Source: Cinnamomum chago (taxonomy: Eukaryota; Streptophyta; Magnoliopsida; Laurales; Lauraceae). From it: a stretch of DNA of 64,000 bases. The stretch lies in the NCBI GenBank assembly GCA_038049695.1, contig CP142451.1, forward strand, positions 35,386,001 through 35,450,000, given 5' to 3'. The notes beneath the pieces were generated by a model. The model was given only the letters and a program-made list of their open reading frames with translations. It had not been told where the DNA came from and did no database searches. The position numbers and the translations under genes are program-made. This document shows positions 54,368-64,000 of this stretch, one piece after another (the first letter of the stretch is position 1; each line of letters opens with the position of its first letter).

Positions 54368-57300
54368 AGAGTGCTTCCCATGTGTTCGGTTATATTCCTC
54401 TATTAAAGAAGCTAGAAGAGGATTTGATGTTGGGATTAAGATTAATGATTGGAATAGCCCAAAAAGTGCCCTCTCCTATGTGGGCTCACCTATGGCTCAT
54501 TTGTGATTCATAGTCAAATGAGCTCAATGGAAGAATTACTAAAGAGACCTGATTATTATTAAGAATGCAATTCAGGTTTGGAAGATACTCTATTCACCTT
54601 GTGATTAGTTGTTGCAAGAATGAAAGAAATGTAAACTTATATAGATCTCTGGTTATCCAAATGCAAGATTGCAATTAATACCAAAAAGTTGAACTTCCCA
54701 AACAAAATGCTCCTCCTTAGTCATTTGACTTGCAAAAGAAAAGAAAAAAAATTCACATTTAATCATTGCAATATACACTGCCTTAATCACCTTAAAATGG
54801 AACTTGGAGGCATTTGGTCAGAGATTTTAAGTTTGTTAAGGACAGTTGGTAGGAGCAAAAAAAAAAAAAAGGAGTAAGGATAGCCAAATATTGAATATAA
54901 AATTTATTCTTCTGTTTCTATAAATTGGGATCTTTTCCTTAATAATGTTATGTTGTTGAAACATTTTATATGCTTTCAGAGCTTCTGATATCAATTTAAA
55001 CAAACTAATAACAAACCTATCAAATTCAAACTCAACCCATTTAAATTCTACCCTAAAATCTCTCTTAGTATCATACATCTAATAACACCTTCGTTATTGC
55101 ATACTTGTTCTTAGCATGACCCTATTCTTGTCTAGTTATTTATCTGTCTGATCAAAATATACTCTCATTTGTTTAAGAGAGGGAATCAGGACCCTTGCCT
55201 TTAGTTTTCATTCTCTTGTATCCCTGATTGCCAATTGTGGAAAGGAGAAATTGCTTTCCTAGGTTTTAGTTTTTAATAAGGACAAGTGAATAATAAAAAC
55301 CAAAGGGCAGGGGAAACGTCCACTTCTACATTGATAAGATAAAGAGAAGAAATATTCGTACAAGATTTGCTTCTATCCTTTGGAGGGTGGTGGGGCCCAT
55401 TGTCTCTCTGTTCCTTGTATAAATAAACTTTGATACCTGCGAAAGCCATTGATGGGTGAGTGGATCCCATTAATAATCATTCACCAGTGTCATGAAAAGA
55501 GGAACAATCAAGAGTAGACAAACTAGAATCCTTGGACTATGTCAAGTCACTCTTCATATGAGGGGTGTGGACTCCATGGTGGTGTCCACATATATACTAT
55601 CAGACTGCTTTGAATAAATGGTAGTTTTTTCTAAAAAAAGGTTGAGCATATAATATTTTTAATTATATGTTCAATTTTGCAGTGGAAACAACTTCCAATA
55701 GAATAAAATTTGAAGACGGGCCAATAAAAGAGGGGCTACAATTTCTAGCAGCTTGAATTTTCAAGATATATGATGCCAACTACGGAGTTTCATTCCACTC
55801 ATTTGAGATGGAGTTGGACAATCAAAGTTGCCATTTGAGATGGAGTTGGACAATCAAAGTTGGGGGAACAGCCCATTTGACACCTCTAGACACTTGGCAG
55901 CCTTAATTTTATTTCTCCCTTGGATAAGGCTTGGGCATGTCCAATTGGACAGTGACAGAGGCATGGGGCTGATCAAACAGCTGGGACCTCCTTCAATTTA
56001 TGGCGCCAGTATACAAGTGTCTATGCCTTAATTTCAGAATCTGAATTCAAGTATGAGAATCAGTCCTCTGAACTAGAGACAGCTGTGGAATGGGTTGCTT
56101 TTGGTGATTCATATATATCGAGGTCTGACCTTGACCTGAATCCAATTCAGGTATGGGAATGAGTCCCATGATCTTGACCTGGACCTGATTCAGACATGAC
56201 CCACCTCTTTGTTCCTCTGGATAGTTGCATTGGATAAAAAGAGAGAGTTCATACTGGAATAATATAATAAATCTTGGGCTCACTGAATGGCTTTGAAGCA
56301 TCAAGAGTTTTTGAAGCAACACATGACACCAGAAAATCCTTTTTCAACATCTTTATTTTACTTCTTGTTGTAGTTTCTGTTGGCATTTGTGGTTGTTTGT
56401 GGTTGATTGTTGTTGTTGGTTGTAGTGCAGCTGTGGGTTGGTGTAGCTGCCTTTCCCCACCTCTCTCTAAACACCCCCCTTATAATCAGGCAGATATATC
56501 TCCTGCAGATCCACAAAAAAAAAAAAAAAAAAAAAAGAGAGAACCCATTACAGTGTACAAGGGAATTTCTTTCTTTCCAATAGGTATGCTTTCTCTTTTC
56601 GTGTTTTGCTCTGTTTGGTTGCTTTCTTTCTTGTTGTCTGTTATGTTAATGAAAGGTAGTGAATAAGAGATGAAAGATTGGATTTTTTAAAGGGGGAGTG
56701 ATTTATGTGGTTATGTCCATGAAAGGTAGTGAGTAAGAGATGAAAGATTGGATCTTTTTTGGGGGTTATATTTGTGGAGAACGTATTCATTTGTGATGAT
56801 GAGTTATATGTCCTTTTTCTTTTTTGGGTTGCTTTCCTTCTTCTTTGTTATTGTAGGAGAAGAAAGATTAGATTTTTATTTATTTATTTGGGTAATGTGA
56901 GAAATGGGGTCATTTTTGATGATGGGTTCTCTTTCCCTTTTCTTGCTCTTTTACTCATTCTTTACTGTTTGGGTCACTTATTTGCATGCTGATTTTGATT
57001 TCTTCATCTTTTCTTTTGGGTCGGTGGGTAGGGATTTGACTGAAATGAATGGCTTTTGTAGTGAAACGCTTCTCCTCAGCTGAAATTTAAAGACACTTGA
57101 ATCATATTCAGCTGATATTTTGCAGAATCAAAGCATTTTCCACAGTAAGAGGCGAAGAATCAGCACCCCAGTAAGTTTTCTGCATTCTTCGCTTTTCCAT
57201 TCAGATGTAGATGATCGATTGATATTTTGTCAACTTTCTTCTTTTCTGTGATTTGGGTTGTTTTTTCATGTAGTGTTACTCATCTTTGTGTGTTTGATTT

Positions 57301-58234
57301 TAAATTTTAAGTGGTTTCAGTTGGATTTTTTGAGGTTTTTAGACAATTGGATTCTCTGTTCTTTTCTGAAAATGTAGAGGAGTACTAGTACTCTCTTTGT
57401 TTCTTTCTTTTACCATTGTGACTTTTTTTCAAGGCTTTGTAATTCTTGGAGATTTTGAATGATTGAGGAATTCATCCAGATCATTTTTATGAAGTATCAG
57501 TAAAAAAATTTTGGTTTTTGGTGGGGGGGTGGGCAAAAGATTGCCAAACACGACTCATCCTACTGTGCCCATAGATAGAAAAACACACACTCAAATGGGA
57601 ATCCGCTGAATATGAAAGGAAAAAAAAATACAAAATCTCAATTCCTCAAACAAGGCAACCCAGTCTCAATTAAGCTAAAAAAAGGAGATTCACGTGCTCT
57701 TTAGGGCTTGTTTGGCAATTCTACTTGTAGAGTCAAAGTAAGGTAAAGCCCCATTTCTAAAAAAATAAAAAAAAATAAAAAATGAAAAAAAATTAAAATA
57801 AAAAAAATCCCATCAAAAGCACTTTAATTGTGGTTTTTTCTTCAAAATGTCAACAATTAAATTGTTAGCTTTCTCCATTGTCTTCTTCAATTCATCTTCT
57901 GACGTTTGATACTTGTCGCAAAAAGATGCAATATGGAATAACCTGCAAATACCACCATCCAAAAGAGAGGCAAGTTAATTTATTTTGTATAACATGTTAA
58001 CTAGAAAAGCAAAAACTGAGTTTAGAGGAAAAGATTATCAACTGAACATAGCTATGACATTCATGCGTAGATCCTTAACCAATGTTCAACATTGTGTCTC
58101 CAAACATGCATTTTCTACTGCTGGTTCATTTTGGTTAGATTAGGTAAGAAATGCATGAATAATAGCATGAATAATAAGAATACAAGGACTGACCCATTGT
58201 TTATAATTTATAATTACTTGTGATTAGGTCAGAT
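54368..58234. other. Unassigned interior of CACTA-4
   Basis: There is no confident gene. Noted: a perfect 32-bp tandem duplication (55801-55862, ATTTGAGATGGAGTTGG...); TATA-like TGTATAAATAAAC at 55417-55429; an A-run at 56515-56535; and an exon-like stretch near 57125-57171 followed by GTAAGT. Leader introns are common in CACTA transposase genes, which may explain part of the region. Confidence 0.35.
57835..57945 (-). other. Exon-like open stretch, minus strand, unrecognised
   Basis: After TTTGCAG (minus strand) about 37 codons are open: [19 protein letters not shown] and [15 protein letters not shown], then a stop. The codon pattern looks protein-like and helical, but I do not recognise it. 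It may be a captured exon opposite in direction to TNP2. Confidence 0.25.
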
Positions 58235-59424
58235 ATGGACAGGAGTTGGATATTACATTATCAGAACCGATTTAGTGCTGAGTACATAGCTGGTGTGAAC
58301 TCATTTATTGATTTTGCAAAGGCGAATTCCCTTGAGGCAGTGTTGATTAACTGCACGTGTAACGATTGCTGTAACTGTCGGAAGCAAGACTATGTAACCG
58401 TGAGAACTCATTTGCACATTCATGGAATGATGGTCTCATACCTACGGTGGATATTGCACGGGGAACCTATAGTTCAACCCGATGATTTGGATGAGAGTGA
58501 TGATGAATCAGAAGATAATCATGATGAATACGATTAGTTGATAGAGGACCATCGTAGGGGGACTTACTTGGATGAAGATACTCAAGAGAGGGATGATGTG
58601 CAAGATTTTGAAAGTTTGTTGAAGGCTTCTCAACGTGGCCTGTACCTAGGATGCAAAAGCTCAGATACTCTGTTATCGTTTGTCATCAAGATATTGCATG
58701 TGAAGGTAGAAAGTGGGTGTAGCAACAAGTTGTTCGACAAGGTTCTGCAAATTTTTAAGGACTTCTTACCCGAAGGTCATGTGGTGCCGGCCTCAGTTTA
58801 CGAGGCGAAGAAATTATTACGTGACTTGGGCATGGGATACAAGAACATAGATGCCTGCAAACACAATTGTGTGTTGTATTGGAAGGAGAATGCTCAATTG
58901 GATAAATGTCCAAAAGTGAAGAGCCTAGGTACAAGGTCAATGATGGCAAGTGAAAAAAGATCCCTCATAAGGTGCTCCGTTACTTCCCATTGATACCGAG
59001 GTTACGCAGATTGTATATGTCAAGGAAGACAGCCACAGAGATGAGATGGCACAGTGATAAGCGCGTTGACGATGGGATAGCGCGGCATCCGGCTGATTCA
59101 GTGGAATGGAAAGAATTTGATAAGAAATATCCAGAGTTTGCCCAAGAGACACGTAATGTGAGGCTGGGGTTAGCCACCGATGGATTCAATCCTTTCGGTA
59201 ACATGAGCACCTCTTATAGCATGTGGCCTGTCATACTTATGCCCTATAATTTGCCACCATGGATGTGCATGAAGGAGCCATTCTTGATGATGTCATTACT
59301 TATTCCAGGACCAAACTGACCCGGAAACGATATCGATGTATATCTGAGGCCCTTGGTTGATGAGTTGAAGGAGTTGTGGGATCATGGTGTATCGACTTAT
59401 GATGCCTCCACTAAACAGACATTT
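58235..59424 (+). pseudogene. TNP2-type CACTA transposase, N-terminal part, broken
   Basis: The start MDRSWILHYQNRFSAEYIAG is the transposase-associated domain; the CTCNDCCNCR cysteines fit its zinc-binding pattern, and HIHGMMVSYLRWILHGE follows. The TNP2 domain then begins: LFDKVLQIFKDFLPEGHVVP, GYKNIDACKHNCVLYWKE, TATEMRWHSDKR, RLGLATDGFNPFGNMSTSYS, PLVDELKELWDHGV. TNP2 binds element ends and catalyses excision. Breaks: TAG at 58535, a frameshift near 58910 where the CPKCGEPRYK-like motif falls, TGA near 58967, TGA at about 59318. It stops at the deletion junction near 59424, lacking the rest of the catalytic region. Confidence 0.9.
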
Positions 59425-59860
59425 CCGTTGGAGCATTTTTTCTCTATAAAATGAACACTTCCTTGGGATTTGTGCCAACACTTATGTGACTTTTGAGGGC
59501 CAAGGAAGGTGGGACATCCATGCTAGGCTAGAGGGAAGCTAGGAGGGCAAATCAACTTGTCAAACCTTTGATTCTTGAATGAGTTTGCTCCTCTTATCTT
59601 TATTTTATTCGTGATTGTCTTTAAATCTTTGATTTCTTAAAAGGCATGATTAAAAGTGTTCAAATGTTGAGTGTTTAAACATGATTTGTTTTTAAAATAT
59701 GTTTATCATTTTAACTTCATCATTTGATGAGCTTTGATTTTCAAATGAGATAGAAGTAGATTTAAAGGCATATGTATCACTTACTGATCTTTGCATTTAT
59801 CATGCATGTGTCTTAGTTTAATTATCACTTTCATATCAGCCTATGTCAAGAGGCATTTAT
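59425..59860 (+). repeat. Family S LTR fragment, copy E
   Basis: It matches LTR D from about 48914 (CCGTTGGA) to about 49427 (GGCATTTAT) with an internal deletion of about 75 bases (around 59728), and is cut by the CACTA-5 terminus. It keeps the TATA box. It is plausibly what remains of Copia D's 3' LTR. Confidence 0.85.
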
Positions 59861-60790
59861 CACTACAAGAAACAGCACCTTTAGCGACAAAATTTTTCTT
59901 CGCCAAAAGTCCCAAAAACGTAGGTAAAAACTTTAACGACGAAAATATTTTCGTCGGCCAGACGTTGGTAACAAATAGTGGACAAAACCTTCTACCAACG
60001 AAAAATGTTTTCGTCGGTAAAATTTTATTCTTTACCGACGATTATATTAATTTTACCGACATTTTCTAAAAGTCGGTCAAAGATCTTGACATTTCTAACT
60101 ATTTAATAAATAATTTTACTGACGTTTTTTCTTCGTCGGGAAAAAAAAAACAAACTTTCGCCGATGTTAATTTTCGTCGGCAAAATAAAACAAAAAAAAA
60201 AAAAGAAAAAACAAAACACTTTTACCGACGTTTTGTTTTGTCGGTAAAAGAAAAGGAAAAAAAATGAAAATAAAAAAGACTTTGACCGGCGTTTATTTTT
60301 GGTCGGAAAAAGAAATCAAAAAATAAAAAAAATAAAAAGGATTTTACCGACGATTTTTTTTCGTCGGCAAAATCTAAGGAAAAATATAAAAAGACGTTTA
60401 CTAATGTTTTGTGTCGTCGGCAAAAGAAAGGGAATATAAAAATAAAACACTTTTACCGACGGAAAAAAAACGTCGGTAAAAGTATATTATTATTTTTTTA
60501 ATATTTTTTAAAAATATAATTTTCCTTTATACCTATATATACACCTGTATCAAACCTGTTCAATATAAAAAATATATGCAAACAAAAGTTGCAAAATAAA
60601 CAAACAACCATCTCCATTTTTCATCAAATCATTCATTCATTCTTCTCATTAAATAAATATTACAATCAATAATGATACAGTCCCATATATATGTCCAATA
60701 CACATATACAAATAAACTAAAAAGATTAAAACACATTTAACTAGTTTGCAACCGACCCCGAAGCGTCCATCAATCTGCAATGACAAGAAC
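59861..60790. mobile_element. CACTA-5: terminal part of a third CACTA family member
   Basis: It starts CACTACAAGAAACAGCAC at 59861, followed by CGTCGGTAAA/ACCGACGTTTT-type subterminal repeats to about 60485 and AT-rich sequence. On the minus strand a small terminal exon may lie at 60741-60774 (after TTGCAG: MDASGSVAN-stop in one frame), as expected for the last exon of a transposon gene near its terminus. The other end is not in the window or is lost. TAT precedes the start. Confidence 0.75.
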
Positions 60791-60899
60791 AACATTAGAA
60801 TCTTTTCAATGAATTAGATTATAAATGGAGAAGTGGCTTTAAGAAGGATTCGAGTAAAAATGTTAAATTCACAAACTCAACTCAATAAGATTGTGTAAG
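60791..60899. other. Short spacer
   Basis: AT-rich, presumably interior of CACTA-5; nothing recognised. Confidence 0.3.
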
Positions 60900-61470
60900 T
60901 GCCTAAAAATTACGGACTTGATTAGGAGAGGGTTAAGCTCTTGGTTTGATGATCAGGAGAAGATGAGGGAAAAGTATCGGGCCTCCGAAGACCTGAGAAA
61001 GGAAGACAAAAGTCAGAGCCCCTGGCTGTAGGCAGCCGAAGGCACTCCAACGCTCAAGTCAGTGTGATAACTGAGAGAAATGGAGAAGGAGAAGTCTGGG
61101 AGGGAGATCTGTTGCGTACCCCATGTGGTTCTCCTTCATGCAATATATATAGACGTGAGAGTCATCATCGAGCTGGATCCGGGGGGAGATGGGAGTCCCA
61201 TCAGTATGTACCTTCCTTTCCCGAGTGGGGGTAGGTAAAAAGGGAACGTCCCATCAGACCATCTCCCCGTACCTATGGACGTGACCCTGAGATAAGGCGT
61301 GCCACTTATCTAGGTCCAGCGCCCACTCTATTTGTCAGTTTGTCGTCCCCGTCACGGCAGTGCATTTATGGCAGAATGACAGGAGGCCGAGGTCGGGCTT
61401 AGGGCCGAGGCCGAGGTGAATGTTTATGAACGTAACCACCGAAATGGGCTCCACGCTCCCCGAGATGGTG
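60900..61470 (-). repeat. Probable Gypsy (Tat-like) LTR, minus strand
   Basis: On the minus strand TCTATATATATTGC (61141-61154) is followed by CTGACTTGAGCGTTGGAGTG + CCTTCGGCTGCC (61034-61064), a phrase typical of Tat-lineage LTR R/U5, then pyrimidine-rich sequence. GGCCGAGG phrases occur upstream on the same strand. Exact ends and target duplications are not established, so solo LTR is a guess. Confidence 0.6.
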
Positions 61471-62715
61471 TGTGAGGTCCCACCCTTGGTGGGCCCTCTA
61501 AATGCTAATTTATAGACTAATTAATCCTAATTTATGCTAATCATTGGTTAATTATGCTAATTACTACTAATCTTTGCTAATTATTGCTAATCTTGGCTAA
61601 TTACTAATTATTTGGGCTAATTAGGGGTTGATTAGAGAGATTGGTTAGAATCTCCTAAGTTTTTGGTTAGACTAGCTTAGTTGGGTTTGTTTTTAATTAG
61701 AAAAGGGTTTTGGGTTAAACCTATGCTATTAGTGTTAGTTAGGTCCCTAATAAAGTTTTAATTAATTAGGAGGGTTTAGTTTAGTGCTAATGGTGCCCCT
61801 CTTCTAGAAGCTTCCTACCAAAAGACCTAACCTACCCTAACCCTAACCCTAATCCCATGGAACCCAAAAGGGTATTATAGTCATTAACCACCCTCCACTA
61901 AACCTATATAATGGCTCTTATCCCAAAGCAAAAACCCTAAACCTCAAGCCCAGCCCCTTTCCCAAGAAAACCTCCAGCCCCTGTTCATTGCAACTCCCAA
62001 CTTCCATTTCAATTTCCCTTCCCATGTTGAGCTGAAATCTCACCTGTTACATTGCTGGAAAATCCCCTGTTGCTACTGTTGCTTCATCTTCCTTCTTCCT
62101 CTTTCATTCTTCTTCCTCCAAGCCACTACAACAGTTACGTTTCTGTGCTTGGAGCTACAGTAGCCGCTACCTTATCTTCTATTTTCCCTCATTTCCTCCC
62201 CTTGATCTGCTGTCACTGTGTATTGGAGCCGGACTAATTGTGCTGGGACAGAACAGCTACTGCCACTGCTGCTGGGTATTCTTCTTCTTCGTTACAGCTG
62301 GGAGCAACAGTCATCTTCTTCTTCTTCCTCTCCTCTGTTCTGCTGGAACTGGGCTCTCTCTTCTCTTCTATTGATCTTGTTCTCTCTACAAACCCTCTCT
62401 TTATTATCAAAGGCAAGTGCATTTACTCCTAGCTTAGAACATGTGTTTCATTTCTTGATTTCTGTAGTTTCAGTTCATGAATGTTATTGATTAAGTCTTA
62501 GAAAAATTACTTGAGCTCAGTTGTTTTGTTTGGATGGAAATGGGCATTGATGGATGGGGGTTTCACCCCCCATTTGGAAGATCAATGGGCCACAAGGTTG
62601 TCAATTAATGGGCATTAGAGTTGTTTGATGTTTGGAGATGATTTGGTGAAGTTTGGGACTGATTGGAAGTGATTTGGTGGAAAAACGGGTTGAAATGGAG
62701 AAAACCTGAAAACTG
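61471..62715 (+). other. Repetitive, LTR-like stretch
   Basis: It starts near TGTGAGGTCCCACCC and passes through many GCTAATTA-type words (61500-61640), a telomere-like CCCTAA run and TATATAATGG (61907-61916), then C/T-rich sequence with CTTCTTCTTC. This is reminiscent of a very long Gypsy (Tekay/Del-type) LTR, but no matching end is in the window. No gene is recognised; the leucine/serine-rich frames at 62052-62490 are compositional. Confidence 0.35.
61834..61855. repeat. Telomere-like CCCTAA run
   Basis: CCCTAACCCTAACCCTAA then TCCC: three adjacent CCCTAA units (the plant telomere unit is CCCTAAA). AAACCCTAAACC at 61931-61942 is a telobox. The run is too short to be telomeric DNA. Confidence 0.6.
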
Positions 62716-63082
62716 GTCTCAGTGCATGGCCGAGACCAGTGCATGGCCGAGACCAGTGTATGGCCGATATCAGTGTACGGCCGAGATCAGTACATGGCCG
62801 AGCTCAGTGCAGGACCGAGCTCAGTGCATGGCCGAGACCAGTGCAGTGCAGTGCATGGCCGAGACCAGTGTAGTGCATTGCATGGCCGAGCTCAGTGCAG
62901 GACCGAGCTCAGTGCATGGCCGAGACCAGTGCATGGCCGAGACCAGTGCAGTGCAGTGCATGGCCGAGACCAGTGCAGGACCGAGCTCAGTACATGGCCG
63001 AGACCAGTGCAGTGCATGGCCAAGACCAGTACATGGCCGAGACCAGTGCATGGCCGAGCTCAGTGCAGGACCGAGCTCAGTG
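62716..63082 (+). repeat. 17-bp minisatellite
   Basis: About 20 units of AGTGCATGGCCGAGACC with variants (AGTGCAGGACCGAGCTC, AGTACATGGCC...) and extra CAGTG pentamers. A 17-bp unit shifts frame each copy, so all frames are open and give similar peptides (HGRDQCMAET). These frames are not taken as genes. Confidence 0.92.
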
Positions 63083-64000
63083 ATTGAAATTTCATGGAAA
63101 AGATGACCTGAAACTTAGAATTAACATTTAGAAAGTGTTTAAAGCTGGAACATCAATCTTTCTAAGGTTTTTAGAGTATGCGGTCAATCACCTAGGCCAG
63201 GTTGTTTGACCGGACACGCTGTAAGCCTTTAGAAACGAATTGAGTTATCCAGGAAGCCTGATTTAGATTAGTTAGTGCACTCGGTTGATCCTCCCGGCCA
63301 GGAGATCAACCGAGCTCACAACACATCAGGTTCACCTGGGAAACCCTGATTGTTCCAGTTTTCAACATTTAGGAGATATGATCAGTTGTGGGGCCCATTG
63401 ACCATCCAAATGAGCATTTATCAGTGATCTAAGCCCGAGTCGACGGTGTGGCTCAACCTTGACTCGCGGGGACCACTGTTTAGTGTTTTGGTTGATAATC
63501 TAAGATGATTCGACCTCTAAAAGTTGTCAACAATGCCCTTAACCACCTAAGCACCAAATACAGTATTTTATGGCATTAATGACATCGTTTAGAGATCGAA
63601 TTACCGGAGATAGACCCGAACCTAAAGTGGCCCATTACCTAGGATTGGACCGTTGGATTTCCCGTTGATTCTCTGATTGAAGTTTATACTTCACTGTTAT
63701 TATTACTCTGTCATTCTTAGATCTTTAGAATAGCTGTTTACTATTAATTAAACATAATTGGAAGACTTAAACCTAGGGTATCTAGAGGTGACCCGATGGT
63801 GTGGTTTCGGAGATCATTGACCCGTGTCTGTGTCTAGGCGGGCCCTTATTGGGCCTAAGTGTGGAGATGTGAACCCTTTAGCTGGGAGAGGTAGTTTTTA
63901 TTGGACTGTTAAGGTATATGGATGGAAATGGAACTGTTTATCAGTATAAGTGGATTAGTTGCCTCGTTTGGACAGTTTTAGACCAGGCCATGTACTGATG
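63083..64000. other. No recognised gene
   Basis: Moderate-GC, LTR-like sequence (GATCCTCCCGGCCAGGAGATCAACC and similar). It probably continues the repetitive element that contains the minisatellite. The window ends inside it. Confidence 0.35.

Larger units (their letters stand above)
52606..59424 (+). mobile_element. CACTA-4: CACTA transposon with TNP2 remnant, 3' truncated
   Basis: It starts CACTACAACAAATTGCAC (52606), nearly identical to CACTA-1's terminus. It has a subterminal array, CT tract, probable 5' exon with donor (53926/53927), several kilobases of unassigned sequence and a TNP2 transposase beginning at 58235. It ends without a terminus at about 59424, where family S LTR sequence begins. 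TCA precedes the start as the presumed target duplication, whose partner is lost. It inserted in the integrase of Copia D. Confidence 0.85.

Noticed and set aside
57050-57066. TTTTGTAGTG as a right terminus of CACTA-4
   Set aside because: Next to it there is no subterminal array and the TIR does not match; the TNP2 remnant lies beyond it.
61834-61855. Interstitial telomere marking a fusion point
   Set aside because: Only three short units; such words are common in plant 5' regions and repeats.
62663-63106. 147- and 121-codon repetitive proteins
   Set aside because: Product of a 17-bp minisatellite that is open in all frames.

Overview
The window is plant nuclear DNA. Evidence: Ty1/Copia and Ty3/Gypsy-Tat polyproteins, initiator-Met-tRNA primer sites, CACTA and hAT DNA transposons, a decayed organellar-type rRNA piece, and intron-split fragments of plant genes (ferric reductase, glycyl-tRNA synthetase, SUMO E2, methyl-CpG-binding protein). 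It is AT-rich and gene-poor. The only long intact reading frame is a Copia gag-pol polyprotein. I see no intact host gene; every gene-like stretch is partial, frameshifted or carried by a transposon. The species cannot be named from what is visible; an angiosperm is likely.

Layout. 1-4.3 kb: one ferric-reductase (FRO) exon, then the inward part and right end of CACTA-1 (ends 4323). 4.4-8.4 kb: decayed Copia gag/protease joined to a decayed Gypsy-Tat pol. 9.3-21.4 kb: a three-level nest. A SIRE-like solo LTR (family S, copy A) was split by non-autonomous CACTA-2, which was split by a young Copia element with 1380-bp LTRs. All three levels have readable target-site duplications. CACTA-2 also carries a Cassandra-like piece with 5S rRNA homology. 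23.6-25.3 kb: a second family S solo LTR, minus strand. 25.6-26.0 kb: organellar LSU rRNA pseudogene. 27.6-48.3 kb: a diverged tandem duplication of [minisatellite + spacer + MBD gene], whose second copy was expanded by a 327-bp solo LTR, CACTA-3, an hAT MITE and other inserts. CACTA-3 (36813-45375) carries exon fragments of a SUMO E2 and of glycyl-tRNA synthetase, plus family S solo LTR C. 48.5-59.9 kb: family S Copia D with 5' LTR and broken gag-pol, interrupted in integrase by CACTA-4, which holds a broken TNP2 transposase. CACTA-4 is fused by an apparent deletion to a family S LTR piece, itself cut by CACTA-5 (59861 onward). 60.9-64 kb: a Gypsy-type LTR on the minus strand and a long repetitive stretch with a 17-bp minisatellite.

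Together the contents record successive insertion, duplication and deletion rather than a pathway. Most informative are the gene-capturing CACTA-3, the cell-cycle-like AACGG (MSA) sites and GC palindromes in LTR promoters, and the exact nesting order given by target-site duplications.
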